A stretch of DNA of 38,840 nt from an uncultured Bacilli bacterium (GTDB lineage Bacteria; Bacillota_I; Bacilli_A; RF39; UBA660), in contig CAKPMN010000009.1 in assembly GCA_934168005.1 (NCBI GenBank), forward strand, positions 1-38,840, in the 5' to 3' direction. The notes under the pieces were generated by a model that saw only the letters and a list, made by a program, of their open reading frames with translations, was not told the origin of the DNA and did not search any database. The position numbers and the translations under genes are program-made. How positions within the stretch are numbered: the first letter of the stretch is position 1; every line of letters starts with the position of its first letter. Positions 24,796 to 32,994 of this stretch are shown in pieces.

Positions 24796-25764
24796 CTATA
24801 AATAAATTATCTTTTTCACAAAATTAACAATAGGTATCAAACCTATATCTACCAAAAAAATCATAAATTTCTTTTTAATAGAAATAAATTTAGTTTTGAT
24901 ATAATATTTTCTTAAAGATGTTAACTCATTTTTTAAAGCTTTATACTCATTAGCATATTTTTTTCTATCACTTGAATTATAAATTTTTTGCATGCAATTT
25001 GATATCTGTAAAACAAAATATGATTTAGCCGCATCAGCAATTTCAGGGTCAACTTCTGCCATTTTACTATGTGCTTCTCTTGAGGCATCGACACAATCTA
25101 ATTGTTTACTAGAAAATTTTTCATTAGAAATACTATTACTATTAATTCTATAATGGTAATAAGTACTTGTTATATGGCTTACTGTTTTAGATTTCAAAAC
25201 TATTTTATATATGGTATACATGTCTTCATAGTATTTATCTTTAGGAAATTTTATATCATCAAATAAAGCTTTTTTAAAAAGTTTATCGCAAGCTGAATTA
25301 TCAAATTCTTCCTTTTGAAACATTTTCAAAAGAGCCTCTTTGGAAGTAACACAAAAATTTTCACTAGCATTAACTACTATTTTTCTTCTTGGATATTCTA
25401 AGATTTTCGATGCCGAAACAATTTCCGCATTAGTAAATTTCATATTTTCAATTAATTTTTCAAAATAGTTTAAATCAATATAGTCATCTGAATCTATAAA
25501 AGCAATATATTTTCCTCTTGCTTTTTCCATACCATAATTACGTGCATCTGATAGTCCACCATTGTTTTTATGAAAGACAACAACTCTATCATCTTTTTTT
25601 TTGTAATAATCACATATGCTGCCAGAACTATCCTTTGATCCATCATCAACAAGTATAATTTCTATATTTTTATACGTTTGATTCAAAAGTGAATCGACAC
25701 AAAATTTAATATAGTTTTCAACATTATACACAGGGACAATTACACTTATTAAATCTTTTTCCAT
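24796..25764 (-). CDS. GT2 family glycosyltransferase
   Basis: GT-A enzyme opening with LISVIVPVYNVENYIKFCVDSL, followed by IEIILVDDGSKDSSGSICDYY and the metal site AFIDSDDYIDL (about 90-100). The 322-residue length and the central NSACDKLFKKALFDDIKFPK, YYEDMYTIY segments match capsule GT2 enzymes of the EpsJ/CpsI type. It ends in a basic, hydrophobic helix that may bind the membrane. It is about 1 base from the preceding gene and 10 from the polymerase. Specificity is unknown. Confidence 0.92.
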   Translation of the reverse strand: MEKDLISVIVPVYNVENYIKFCVDSLLNQTYKNIEIILVDDGSKDSSGSICDYYKKKDDRVVVFHKNNGGLSDARNYGMEKARGKYIAFIDSDDYIDLNYFEKLIENMKFTNAEIVSASKILEYPRRKIVVNASENFCVTSKEALLKMFQKEEFDNSACDKLFKKALFDDIKFPKDKYYEDMYTIYKIVLKSKTVSHITSTYYHYRINSNSISNEKFSSKQLDCVDASREAHSKMAEVDPEIADAAKSYFVLQISNCMQKIYNSSDRKKYANEYKALKNELTSLRKYYIKTKFISIKKKFMIFLVDIGLIPIVNFVKKIIYL

Positions 25765-25765
25765 A

Positions 25766-26599
25766 TTACTTCATCATCTCTTTACTATCTTTTATACCTT
25801 TAAAAAAAGCTTTTGTTTTATCTAACTTATGCTGTTCATACAAAATAATAGATATTTCTTTCCATATCAAATAGATATATTCTCGATTTTTTTCTTTGAA
25901 CGACATTTTACCCTTAAATTTTTTAAGATAATAACAAATATTTCTGGAATAATAATATACCCTAAAACTATTATGATTTGTTGGATAAACATTCCAAAAT
26001 AAGAACTTTTTTTGACTTCTTTTACCAATTTCATGTTCAATGATAGAATCATAAACTCTTATAATCTTGTATTTGTTTAATCTTATTCTTTTACAATAAT
26101 CAAAATCAACATAATCGATAAACATCTTCTCGTCAAAACGACCAATTTCTTTGCATTTTTCCATAATCATTAACGAACCAGAAGTAATACAACGTTCAAC
26201 TTCTTTAATTCCAACCTCATGTTCACCATTTGTGTGTTTATTTAAATCAATTATTTTAGGACATAAAATGGCACAATCTTTTTCGTTTGAATGAATCATC
26301 AATTTCTTAAAATTTTCCTCACTAAAGAAAGAATCTTGATCTAAAGTTAACAAATATTTAAAATTGTTTTTTAATACAAAATCATAAATTTGATTTAACG
26401 CACTTGCAATTCCTAAGTTTTTATCATTATTTAATATGATAATTCTTTCATTTTGAAATTCCTTATTAATTAATGAAGAATTATTCGAATTATTATTTAT
26501 CAAAATTATTTTATTAGAATATTTTAAATTCTCTGTCAGATTTCTTTTTAATTGTTCAATATTCGGATTGAACAAAACAATACCAGTTATAATATCCAT
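25766..26599 (-). CDS. GT2 glycosyltransferase, rhamnosyltransferase-like
   Basis: A 277-residue GT-A enzyme of the RfbF/rhamnosyltransferase subgroup: ITGIVLFNPNIEQLKRNL at the N-terminus, ILINNNSNNSS, NKNLGIASALNQ-like (NDKNLGIASALNQIYDFV) and the metal-binding LTLDQDSFFS (about 97-106). The later segments CITSGSLMIM, MFIDYVDFDYCKRIR and the conserved HEIG are typical. Members often transfer rhamnose, but no dTDP-rhamnose genes are in the window, so the sugar is not assigned. It overlaps nothing and is one base from each neighbour. The ribosome site AGGA is at the end of the preceding gene. Confidence 0.88.
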   Translation of the reverse strand: MDIITGIVLFNPNIEQLKRNLTENLKYSNKIILINNNSNNSSLINKEFQNERIIILNNDKNLGIASALNQIYDFVLKNNFKYLLTLDQDSFFSEENFKKLMIHSNEKDCAILCPKIIDLNKHTNGEHEVGIKEVERCITSGSLMIMEKCKEIGRFDEKMFIDYVDFDYCKRIRLNKYKIIRVYDSIIEHEIGKRSQKKFLFWNVYPTNHNSFRVYYYSRNICYYLKKFKGKMSFKEKNREYIYLIWKEISIILYEQHKLDKTKAFFKGIKDSKEMMK

Positions 26600-26600
26600 A

Positions 26601-27449
26601 CTATTTTTTTCCTGCTTTCATTCCTAAAAATCTGGCTCCCATATCAAATGGAAATCTAAATAAAACTTTTATATTACCATCCTTTAAAGATTGTTTCAAA
26701 ACATATAAGGCAAGTTTTCCACCACTTGATGTAGTTCCGAATTCATCTAGATAACTATTTTCTTTCATAAATTTTCCAGTCAATTTATATCTATTATATA
26801 ACTCTTTTAATGTAAATTTGTGTGAATGATACACTATGGAATTTGCACAATATTTAATTTTATAATTATTCATTATTAATTTATAGGCAAAATACATATC
26901 TTCATTTATTGGCAAATTCTTATTGTCATAACCATTCAATTGTTTAAATATACTTAAATCTACAGCACTTGAAGCATCTGAAAAGAAAAAAGTATTAAGA
27001 CCTAAATAAGGTATATCTCCTTTTGATTTCAGACTCGATTCACTGGGATAATTTTTTATTCTAGTATATTTTTCAATATTGTTATATTTTGTTATTTGTC
27101 TTGAATAAGAAGCAGAAGCTTCCTTAGTCTCAATAGGAAAAATCAAATTCTTCAACCACATATTATCTTCTATAACAATATCTTGAGAAATAAATACAAC
27201 TATATCAGCATCACTTTCAAACGCAGCATTTTCTCTAACCAAACTATGAGAAAAATCTTTTTTAGAAATCTTTTTATAATTAAAATTATTCTCATTCAAA
27301 ATTTTTTCCGTGTTATCACTAGATTCTGTCAATATATATTTAATTTTATTTATAGTGATTTTTTCTTGTCTTAATAGCGATTCATGCAATGGTACAATAT
27401 ACTTTTCAGCATTATACAAAGGACATATAATATCCACTTTTTTATTCAT
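26601..27449 (-). CDS. GT2 glycosyltransferase
   Basis: First gene of the main polysaccharide transcript. The 282-aa GT-A protein starts VDIICPLYNAEKYIVPLHES, has YILTESSDNTEKIL and the metal-site equivalent VFISQDIVIED (about 86-96), and then the GYDNKNLPINEDMYFAYKLI acceptor-side segment and a basic C-terminus (GARFLGMKAGKK). This pattern is that of rhamnosyltransferase-type GT2 enzymes. A GGAGT ribosome site is 7 bases before the ATG and an extended -10 promoter lies about 35 bases upstream. The sugar is not assigned. Confidence 0.88.
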   Translation of the reverse strand: MNKKVDIICPLYNAEKYIVPLHESLLRQEKITINKIKYILTESSDNTEKILNENNFNYKKISKKDFSHSLVRENAAFESDADIVVFISQDIVIEDNMWLKNLIFPIETKEASASYSRQITKYNNIEKYTRIKNYPSESSLKSKGDIPYLGLNTFFFSDASSAVDLSIFKQLNGYDNKNLPINEDMYFAYKLIMNNYKIKYCANSIVYHSHKFTLKELYNRYKLTGKFMKENSYLDEFGTTSSGGKLALYVLKQSLKDGNIKVLFRFPFDMGARFLGMKAGKK

Positions 27450-27481
27450 ATTAATACTCCTTACACTTACTAAACAAAACC

Positions 27482-27490
27482 ATTATAACA
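27482..27490 (-). promoter_or_regulatory. Extended -10 promoter of the glycosyltransferase unit
   Basis: TGTTATAAT (27490-27482) on the minus strand, without a good -35. It lies between the sugar-transferase terminator and the first glycosyltransferase, giving that unit its own start. Confidence 0.5.
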
Positions 27491-27554
27491 TAATTATCTA
27501 TAATTTTCCTATAAATCAACACAAAAACTAAATTTATGACATTTTTTTATAAAA

Positions 27555-27586
27555 AAAAGAAAATCATAATAAACAATTTTCTTTTA
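27555..27586 (-). terminator. Terminator after the priming transferase
   Basis: A 10-bp AT-rich stem (27555-27564 with 27576-27585) with an 11-base loop is followed on the minus strand by TTTT. It overlaps the stop codon of the sugar transferase. AT-rich stems are weak, so read-through into the next unit is likely. Confidence 0.6.
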
Positions 27587-28225
27587 TTTAGCCCCTTCTT
27601 TTTTTATTACAGCTACTACTGTTTGAAACATTATTTTAATATCTAAAAGTAAACTCATATGATCTATATAATACATATCCATTTGAACTCTTTCTTCATA
27701 AGTTGTATTACTTCTACCGTTAGCTTGCCAATATCCAGTAAGACCAGGAGTAACACTTAAAAATTTCTCCTTATATTTGCCATATTTTTCTAATTCATCT
27801 TTTATAACAGGTCTAGGCCCTACTAAAGACATATTCCCTTTTAATATATTTAGTAATTGTGGAAGTTCATCTAAAGATGTTTTTCTTAAAATTTTACCAA
27901 CTTTTGTTATTCTAAAATCATTTTCCATTTTAAAATTTTCTTTAAATTCTTTTTCTTGTTCTGGTGTTAATTTTTTAAGCAATTCTTCAGCATTAACAAC
28001 CATAGATCTAAACTTATAAACTCCTATTGTTTTTCCATTCTTACCTATCCTTTTATGAATAAAAAAACATGGTCCTTTACTATCTATCTTTATAGCTAAC
28101 ATAATAATTAAGAATAATGGAGATAATATTATTATTCCAATTAAACTAATGAAAAAATCAAATACCCTTTTTACCCCCCCATATATTTTTTTACTTAAAG
28201 TTACATGTTTTACCTCATCGTTCAC
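27584..28225 (-). CDS. Undecaprenyl-phosphate sugar phosphotransferase (priming transferase)
   Basis: Starts assembly of the repeat unit by moving a sugar-1-phosphate from a UDP-sugar to undecaprenyl phosphate. The 213-residue single-domain form has one membrane helix (about 20-42: FFISLIGIIILSPLFLIIML), the basic GVYKFRSM motif, the RITKVGKILRKTSLDELPQLLNILKG block, the catalytic SLVGPRP and the C-terminal TPGLTGYWQANGRS. The short form resembles EpsL/PglC-type enzymes. The start is GTG, supported by AAGGAG 9 bases upstream. A strong promoter (TTGATA-17-TATAAT) precedes it, so it is transcribed separately from the rest of the locus. Confidence 0.95.
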   Translation of the reverse strand: MNDEVKHVTLSKKIYGGVKRVFDFFISLIGIIILSPLFLIIMLAIKIDSKGPCFFIHKRIGKNGKTIGVYKFRSMVVNAEELLKKLTPEQEKEFKENFKMENDFRITKVGKILRKTSLDELPQLLNILKGNMSLVGPRPVIKDELEKYGKYKEKFLSVTPGLTGYWQANGRSNTTYEERVQMDMYYIDHMSLLLDIKIMFQTVVAVIKKEGAK

Positions 28226-28270
28226 TTATGTTCACTCCTTAATAAAGTTTTTACCCAACGTCTAAAATAG

Positions 28271-28299
28271 ATTATAGCAAAATATTTGACATATATCAA
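28271..28299 (-). promoter_or_regulatory. Promoter of the priming transferase
   Basis: TTGATA (28299-28294), a 17-base spacer and a perfect TATAAT (28276-28271) on the minus strand. It is the best sigma-A match in the polysaccharide locus. Confidence 0.75.
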
Positions 28300-28369
28300 C
28301 AAAAAGTAAAAATCTCTATTTTAACTCATACAAAAAATACATTGATTAATGTGTTTGAATATTAAGAAA

Positions 28370-28594
28370 CTAATTGTTAACTATTAATGATTCGCTAATT
28401 GCAGCAACAAATGCATTTATATAGACATTAGCTTCTTCCATATTTAGTTTTCCTAGAGATTCCAATAAATCATTGGTGTTTTTTAATGCATCATATACCT
28501 TAGAATATTTACTTTTACCATTCTGATCCATTTTCTCTATTTGTTTCAAATAGTTACCTATAATTTCAATAGCTAATTCAGTATTGTTTTTCAT
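28370..28594 (-). CDS. Small protein of unknown function, 74 aa
   Basis: I do not recognise this protein. It is hydrophilic, has no cysteine and no membrane span, and should be mostly helical (LAIEIIGNYLKQIEKMDQNG, SKVYDALKNTNDLLESLGK, EEANVYINAFVAAISESLI), which would suit a small helical bundle or a partner-binding protein. It has a strong GGGGGG-containing ribosome site 5 bases before the ATG. It lies between valS and the priming transferase, about 140 bases from each, so it is probably a single-gene transcript. No homologue is known to me. Confidence 0.55.
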   Translation of the reverse strand: MKNNTELAIEIIGNYLKQIEKMDQNGKSKYSKVYDALKNTNDLLESLGKLNMEEANVYINAFVAAISESLIVNN

Positions 28595-28725
28595 ACTTAC
28601 CCCCCTTTCATATCATTTAATAATATAAAATTTATTAGCATTAGAAATTATTAATTCACACGGAAATTCTATCATTTATATAAATAAATGTCAACGAATA
28701 ATAAGCACATATAGTAATATTAAAA

Positions 28726-28750
28726 AGCCAGATATAACATATATCTGACT
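28726..28750 (-). terminator. Terminator of valS
   Basis: An 11-bp stem (28726-28736 with 28740-28750, one G-U pair) with a 3-base loop, followed on the minus strand by a run of U. It lies just after the valS stop. Confidence 0.8.
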
Positions 28751-28757
28751 TATATAA

Positions 28758-31271
28758 TTAAACTAATGTTTCTAATAACTTTTCTTCTTCTATTAAAGTT
28801 TCTCTTTCTTTATTAACTAAAGCTTCTGGGGCTTTAGAAACATAATTTTCATTAGAAAGTAATTTTTTTCTTCTTTCAATAGAAGCTTTTAGTGAATCAA
28901 TTTGTTTTTGTTTTAATAATAAATCCTCTTCTGTTTCAACCTTTTCATAGAAAATTGTTGCTTTTATAGATCCTGATTCAACAGAATAACTCTTAATTGG
29001 TAAAGCTTCATTAACTAATACATCACTTAACTTAAGCATTTTGATAAGAACTGAATCATCAGTATTAATCATAACAGAAGCATCTTTTGGAATATTATTT
29101 TGAAGTTTAACATTTCTAAAATTAGTTATAAATTTAACTCTTTCATCAACTATTCTTTCACTATCATTAAATATAAAATCAGATTTATATTCTGGATAAG
29201 AACTAATCATAATAGACTCACTATCTTTAATTGGTAACATAGAATATATTTCTTCTGTTACATAAGGCATAAAAGGATGAAGTAATTTTAAGATACCAGT
29301 TAAAACATAACATAAAACAGATTTAGTAGTTTTAGAATCGCTATTAAACTTAGAGAATTCAATATAATTACTACAAAAATCATCATAAATAAATGAATAT
29401 GTTTCACTAGCAAATATATTAAACTCATATTTATCCATATGATTAATAGAAGATTTAACTATATTTTCATACTTAGTTAAAATCCATTTATCATAATCAT
29501 TTAAATTAGTAAAATCATAACTATCTAAAGATTCTATATTCATAAGTACAAAACGAGAAGCATTCCAAATTTTATTAATATAGTTCCATGTAGCGCTCAT
29601 CTTAACTTCATCAAATCTAAGATCTGTTCCAAGAGCACAATCAGTTACTAAATAATATCTAAGTGCATCACATCCATATTTTTCAATCATGTCGAAAGGA
29701 TCAACACCATTGCCTAAAGACTTAGACATTTTTCTTCCTTCTTTATCTCTAATAAGACCATGAATAACTGTATCCTTAAAAGGAGCTTTACCCATAATTT
29801 CTTCAGATTGGAATATCATACGAGATACCCAGAAGAAAATAATATCATAACCTGTTACTAAACAAGAAGTTGGAAAATATCTTTCTAAGTCAGTAGTTTT
29901 ATCAGGCCATCCTAAAGTTGCAAAAGGCCATAAAGCACTAGAAAACCAAGTATCTAATACATCTTCATCTTGAACCCAATCATCTCCTGGAGATTTTTCT
30001 CCAACATATACTTCTTCACCTTTATACCAAGCAGGAATTCTATGTCCCCACCATAATTGTCTTGAAATACACCAATCATGAGTATCTGTCATCCAAGCTT
30101 TTAAAGTATTTTCAAATTTAGGTGGAACAAAATTAACTTTACCACTAGTTTCTTGTATATCTAAAACCATGCGAGATAAACCACTCATATCAATAAACCA
30201 TTGTTTTTTTATCATAGGTTCAACCATTACACCAGTTCTCTCACTATGACCAACCTCATGAACAAGTGGTTCTACATCAAGTAATAAACCTAATTCTTTT
30301 AAATCAGCAAGAACTTCTTCTCTTGCTTGTTCTCTAGTCATTCCAACATATTTAGAAGGACAATTACTATTTAAAGTAGCATCATCATTCATAATACAAA
30401 TACGTTCAAGATTATGTCTATTTCCAACCTCAAAATCATTAGGATCATGAGCTGGTGTTATTTTAACACAACCTGTACCCTTTTCCATATCAGCATGCAT
30501 ATCACCTATAATAGGTATTTCTTTATTCATTAAAGGTAACATTACTTTCATACCTATATATTTTTTATAACGTTCGTCATCTGGATTTACCGCAACTGCA
30601 GTATCACCAAATAAAGTTTCAGGACGAGTTGTCGCAACATCTAAGTATGAAGATGTTCCTACTATATTATATTTTAAATGATAAAAAGCACTATTTTCAG
30701 AAGAATAAACAACTTCTTCATTAGATAAAGCTGTCATTGCTTGAGGATCCCAGTTAATAATCTTTTCACCTCTATAAATTAAGCCTTTATTATAATAATC
30801 TATAAACACCTTATTAACGGCTTTAGCCATTCCATCATCTAAAGTAAATCTTTCTTTATTATAATCAACTGATATACCTAAAGCAGCCCATTGTTCACGA
30901 ATAGAACCACCATATTCACGAGTCCAATCTAGGCAAGCTTCTAAGAATTTCTCACGACCATATTCGTATTTATCTATTCCATTTTCTTTTAATCTTTTAA
31001 CTACTTTTGCTTCAGTTGCAATAGCTGCATGATCCATTCCAGGAAGCCATAAAGCATCAAAGCCCATCATTCTTTTATAACGAATAATCGCATCTTGTAT
31101 AGAAACATCATAGGCATGACCTATATGAAGCTTTCCAGTAACATTAGGTGGAGGTATAACTATACAAAATGGCTTCTTACTCATATCTCCACTATTGAAA
31201 TATCCTTTATTTTTCCAATTCTCATATTTTCCTTGTTCTACATCTTTAAAATTATACTTTGTATCTAACAT
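28758..31271 (-). CDS. valS: Valyl-tRNA synthetase
   Basis: Class I aminoacyl-tRNA synthetase that charges tRNA-Val. The HIGH motif is in PNVTGKLHIGHA (42-53), the KMSKS motif in GRKMSKSLGNG (about 512-522). The CP1 editing domain has the TTRPETLFGDTAVAV and DPNDFEVG segments. A C-terminal coiled coil (about 770-837, KQKQIDSLKASIERRKK) ends the protein, as is normal for ValS. Length 837 aa is slightly short. The AGAGGAAAAT ribosome site lies inside the end of the HD-hydrolase gene, which overlaps it by seven bases. Both are under the T-box leader at 31984-32199. Confidence 0.97.
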   Translation of the reverse strand: MLDTKYNFKDVEQGKYENWKNKGYFNSGDMSKKPFCIVIPPPNVTGKLHIGHAYDVSIQDAIIRYKRMMGFDALWLPGMDHAAIATEAKVVKRLKENGIDKYEYGREKFLEACLDWTREYGGSIREQWAALGISVDYNKERFTLDDGMAKAVNKVFIDYYNKGLIYRGEKIINWDPQAMTALSNEEVVYSSENSAFYHLKYNIVGTSSYLDVATTRPETLFGDTAVAVNPDDERYKKYIGMKVMLPLMNKEIPIIGDMHADMEKGTGCVKITPAHDPNDFEVGNRHNLERICIMNDDATLNSNCPSKYVGMTREQAREEVLADLKELGLLLDVEPLVHEVGHSERTGVMVEPMIKKQWFIDMSGLSRMVLDIQETSGKVNFVPPKFENTLKAWMTDTHDWCISRQLWWGHRIPAWYKGEEVYVGEKSPGDDWVQDEDVLDTWFSSALWPFATLGWPDKTTDLERYFPTSCLVTGYDIIFFWVSRMIFQSEEIMGKAPFKDTVIHGLIRDKEGRKMSKSLGNGVDPFDMIEKYGCDALRYYLVTDCALGTDLRFDEVKMSATWNYINKIWNASRFVLMNIESLDSYDFTNLNDYDKWILTKYENIVKSSINHMDKYEFNIFASETYSFIYDDFCSNYIEFSKFNSDSKTTKSVLCYVLTGILKLLHPFMPYVTEEIYSMLPIKDSESIMISSYPEYKSDFIFNDSERIVDERVKFITNFRNVKLQNNIPKDASVMINTDDSVLIKMLKLSDVLVNEALPIKSYSVESGSIKATIFYEKVETEEDLLLKQKQIDSLKASIERRKKLLSNENYVSKAPEALVNKERETLIEEEKLLETLV

Positions 31272-31969
31272 ATTTTCCTCTTTTCTAAATAATCTATTAT
31301 TATCTTATATATTTCATTAAAACACCCATTATTATTCTTTATATAAAATTGTTTAATGTTATTCATAAACTCTTCTATACATATATCATAATTAATATCA
31401 AAACTAAATCCAAAATAAGTTAAAAAATTTCTATTAATTCCACTATATTTAGTATAAATATGATTTTTAAAACTATCTATTACACTAGAATCAATTTCTT
31501 CATAAGATGTATCTATCGAATATAAATATCCAAATAAATAAACTATATCTAGTTTATCAACATCTCTAATCAATTTAGCATGTTTTAATATATCTTCATC
31601 TAAACATTCATCCATTAAAAACTTATTATGATTTAAAATAGAAAATCTTATTATTTCTTTTTCTTTATCAGTAAAATCAAACTTATTAATTAATCCATCA
31701 TCAAATAATATCTTGACTCCTTCAGTAGCATGATCAAAAATATCACCATCAGAATAATTATGATATCTAACAATTTGATTAAATCTTCCTATATCATGAA
31801 ATAATCCTATAAAAGATGCGATTAATATATCTCTTTTGCTAAAGCCTAATAAATAAGCATATTTTAAACTTAAATTATAGACTCGATAAGAATGATTATA
31901 TTTAAGTCTAATATCAAAATCAGTTAAATCATAATTATTTATAAAATCATTAAATACCTTTTCAAACAT
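31265..31969 (-). CDS. HD-domain phosphohydrolase
   Basis: A 234-residue metal-dependent phosphohydrolase of the HD superfamily. The metal ligands are visible: His26 (KYNHSYRV), His58-Asp59 (GLFHDIGRF), His80 (FDHATEGV) and Asp136 (IRDVDKLD). It resembles the small HDIG-type hydrolases acting on nucleotides or nucleotide alarmones; the substrate is unknown. The frame is open to a GTG three codons upstream, but AGGTGAT is spaced 6 bases from the ATG at 31969, so that start was chosen. It is the first gene behind a T-box leader and overlaps valS, so its level should rise when valine-tRNA is uncharged. That pairing is unusual (see findings). Confidence 0.85.
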   Translation of the reverse strand: MFEKVFNDFINNYDLTDFDIRLKYNHSYRVYNLSLKYAYLLGFSKRDILIASFIGLFHDIGRFNQIVRYHNYSDGDIFDHATEGVKILFDDGLINKFDFTDKEKEIIRFSILNHNKFLMDECLDEDILKHAKLIRDVDKLDIVYLFGYLYSIDTSYEEIDSSVIDSFKNHIYTKYSGINRNFLTYFGFSFDINYDICIEEFMNNIKQFYIKNNNGCFNEIYKIIIDYLEKRKIC

Positions 31970-31983
31970 ATAAATCACCTACT

Positions 31984-32199
31984 AAAAAAAATCACATCCA
32001 TATAAGGACGTGATTACGTGGTACCACCTTAATTTAGAGTATTAACTCCCTTAAAAATTTAACGCATTTATACGGAATTTCCTACTATTTTCAGAAATTC
32101 AGTTCCCAAGCTACCTTCAAGTAATATCTTTATATGTTTACACCTACCACATACTCTCTAAAGAAAAATAATTACTTTACTCCTCTTGTTCATCACATT
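31984..32199 (-). promoter_or_regulatory. T-box riboswitch leader of the HD-valS unit
   Basis: On the minus strand the transcript begins near 32199. The leader carries the stem I motifs AGAGAG (about 32161-32156) and GTGGTAGGTGTAAAC (distal loop pattern), and the T-box core AAGGTGGTACCACG (32030-32017), which binds the tRNA acceptor end. Next is a terminator hairpin (32014-32006 with 31999-31991, one G-U pair) and eight U residues. Uncharged tRNA would favour the antiterminator and allow the downstream genes to be read. Valine specificity follows from valS; a GTA triplet at 32114-32112 is a candidate specifier, but the specifier loop was not resolved. Confidence 0.9.
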
Positions 32200-32205
32200 T
32201 AATCA

Positions 32206-32234
32206 ATTATAACACATAGTTTAAATTATGTCTA
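32206..32234 (-). promoter_or_regulatory. Promoter of the T-box transcript
   Basis: TAGACA (32234-32229), a 17-base spacer and a perfect TATAAT (32211-32206) preceded by TGT, so also an extended -10. Confidence 0.75.
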
Positions 32235-32359
32235 TTAATCTTTTAATAACCAATCAACTAAATTTATTTTTATCAAAATGCACTCTAAAAATTAAAGCAT
32301 GTCAAGTTTTGGAAAAATATTTCTATAACTTGCTATTTTTAATAAGTTTTGAAAATAAA

Positions 32360-32388
32360 AATAAGTTTAACTATTAATTAAACTTATT
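32360..32388 (-). terminator. Terminator overlapping the 189-aa gene's stop
   Basis: A perfect 11-bp stem AATAAGTTTAA/TTAAACTTATT (32360-32370, 32378-32388) with a 7-base loop that contains most of the stop codon, followed on the minus strand by TTTTATTTTC. It ends the clpC unit. Confidence 0.7.
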
Positions 32389-32943
32389 CTTTTTATATTC
32401 AAATACAGATTCACCATCATCAAAACAATAACAAAATTTATAAACTCTTTTAATAACTGTATCAATTGAAGAAATAGAAGCTGCTTCATAAACTTGTTTA
32501 TTTAAATTATGTTTATTAATTAAATAACTAATAATAGACACTATATTTATATCTTTACTATTTTTTAAAGTTAATAATCTAACAAAAGCTTCAAATGTAA
32601 CATCATCAGCAAAACAATTAAAATCTTCTCTTGAAATAATAGTAATCATTAAATTAGTTACGCTTTCTCTAATTGATCCTAAATCATGTTCTTCACGAAT
32701 ACTAATATCAACTAATTTAGAAAAAAGTGGACTGATTACCTCAGTAAAACTATACCCATAAATATTAAAAGATTTATTTATTTTGTAAAGTATATCATCA
32801 CTAATATAGTCTTTCTCTAAAACCATATTAATCTTTTCAATTATACAATCTAGGCGAACCTTACTTTTTAAAGTTTGGTTTTTTATTTTTTTTAATTTTA
32901 AATCAATACTACTAATAGGCTCACTAGGCCCTGTGCTTTCCAT
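32374..32943 (-). CDS. Hypothetical protein co-transcribed with the ClpC-type ATPase
   Basis: I do not recognise this 189-residue protein. It is predicted to be soluble and mostly helical. It starts with a polar stretch (MESTGPSEPISS), then a basic helix (LKLKKIKNQTLKSKVRL), then repeated helical segments (ISDDILYKINKSFNIYG, SIREEHDLGSIRESVTNLMI). The end has two cysteines in KFCYCFDDGESVFEY. It starts 51 bases after the clpC stop with an AGAGGTAAA ribosome site and no terminator or promoter between them, so it is in the same transcript. An adaptor or substrate of the adjacent ATPase is possible, purely from position. Confidence 0.65.
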   Translation of the reverse strand: MESTGPSEPISSIDLKLKKIKNQTLKSKVRLDCIIEKINMVLEKDYISDDILYKINKSFNIYGYSFTEVISPLFSKLVDISIREEHDLGSIRESVTNLMITIISREDFNCFADDVTFEAFVRLLTLKNSKDINIVSIISYLINKHNLNKQVYEAASISSIDTVIKRVYKFCYCFDDGESVFEYKKNKFN

Positions 32944-32994
32944 AATTTACCTCTTTTCATCGAAAACAAGAAACATTTTAGCACACTAAATTAA

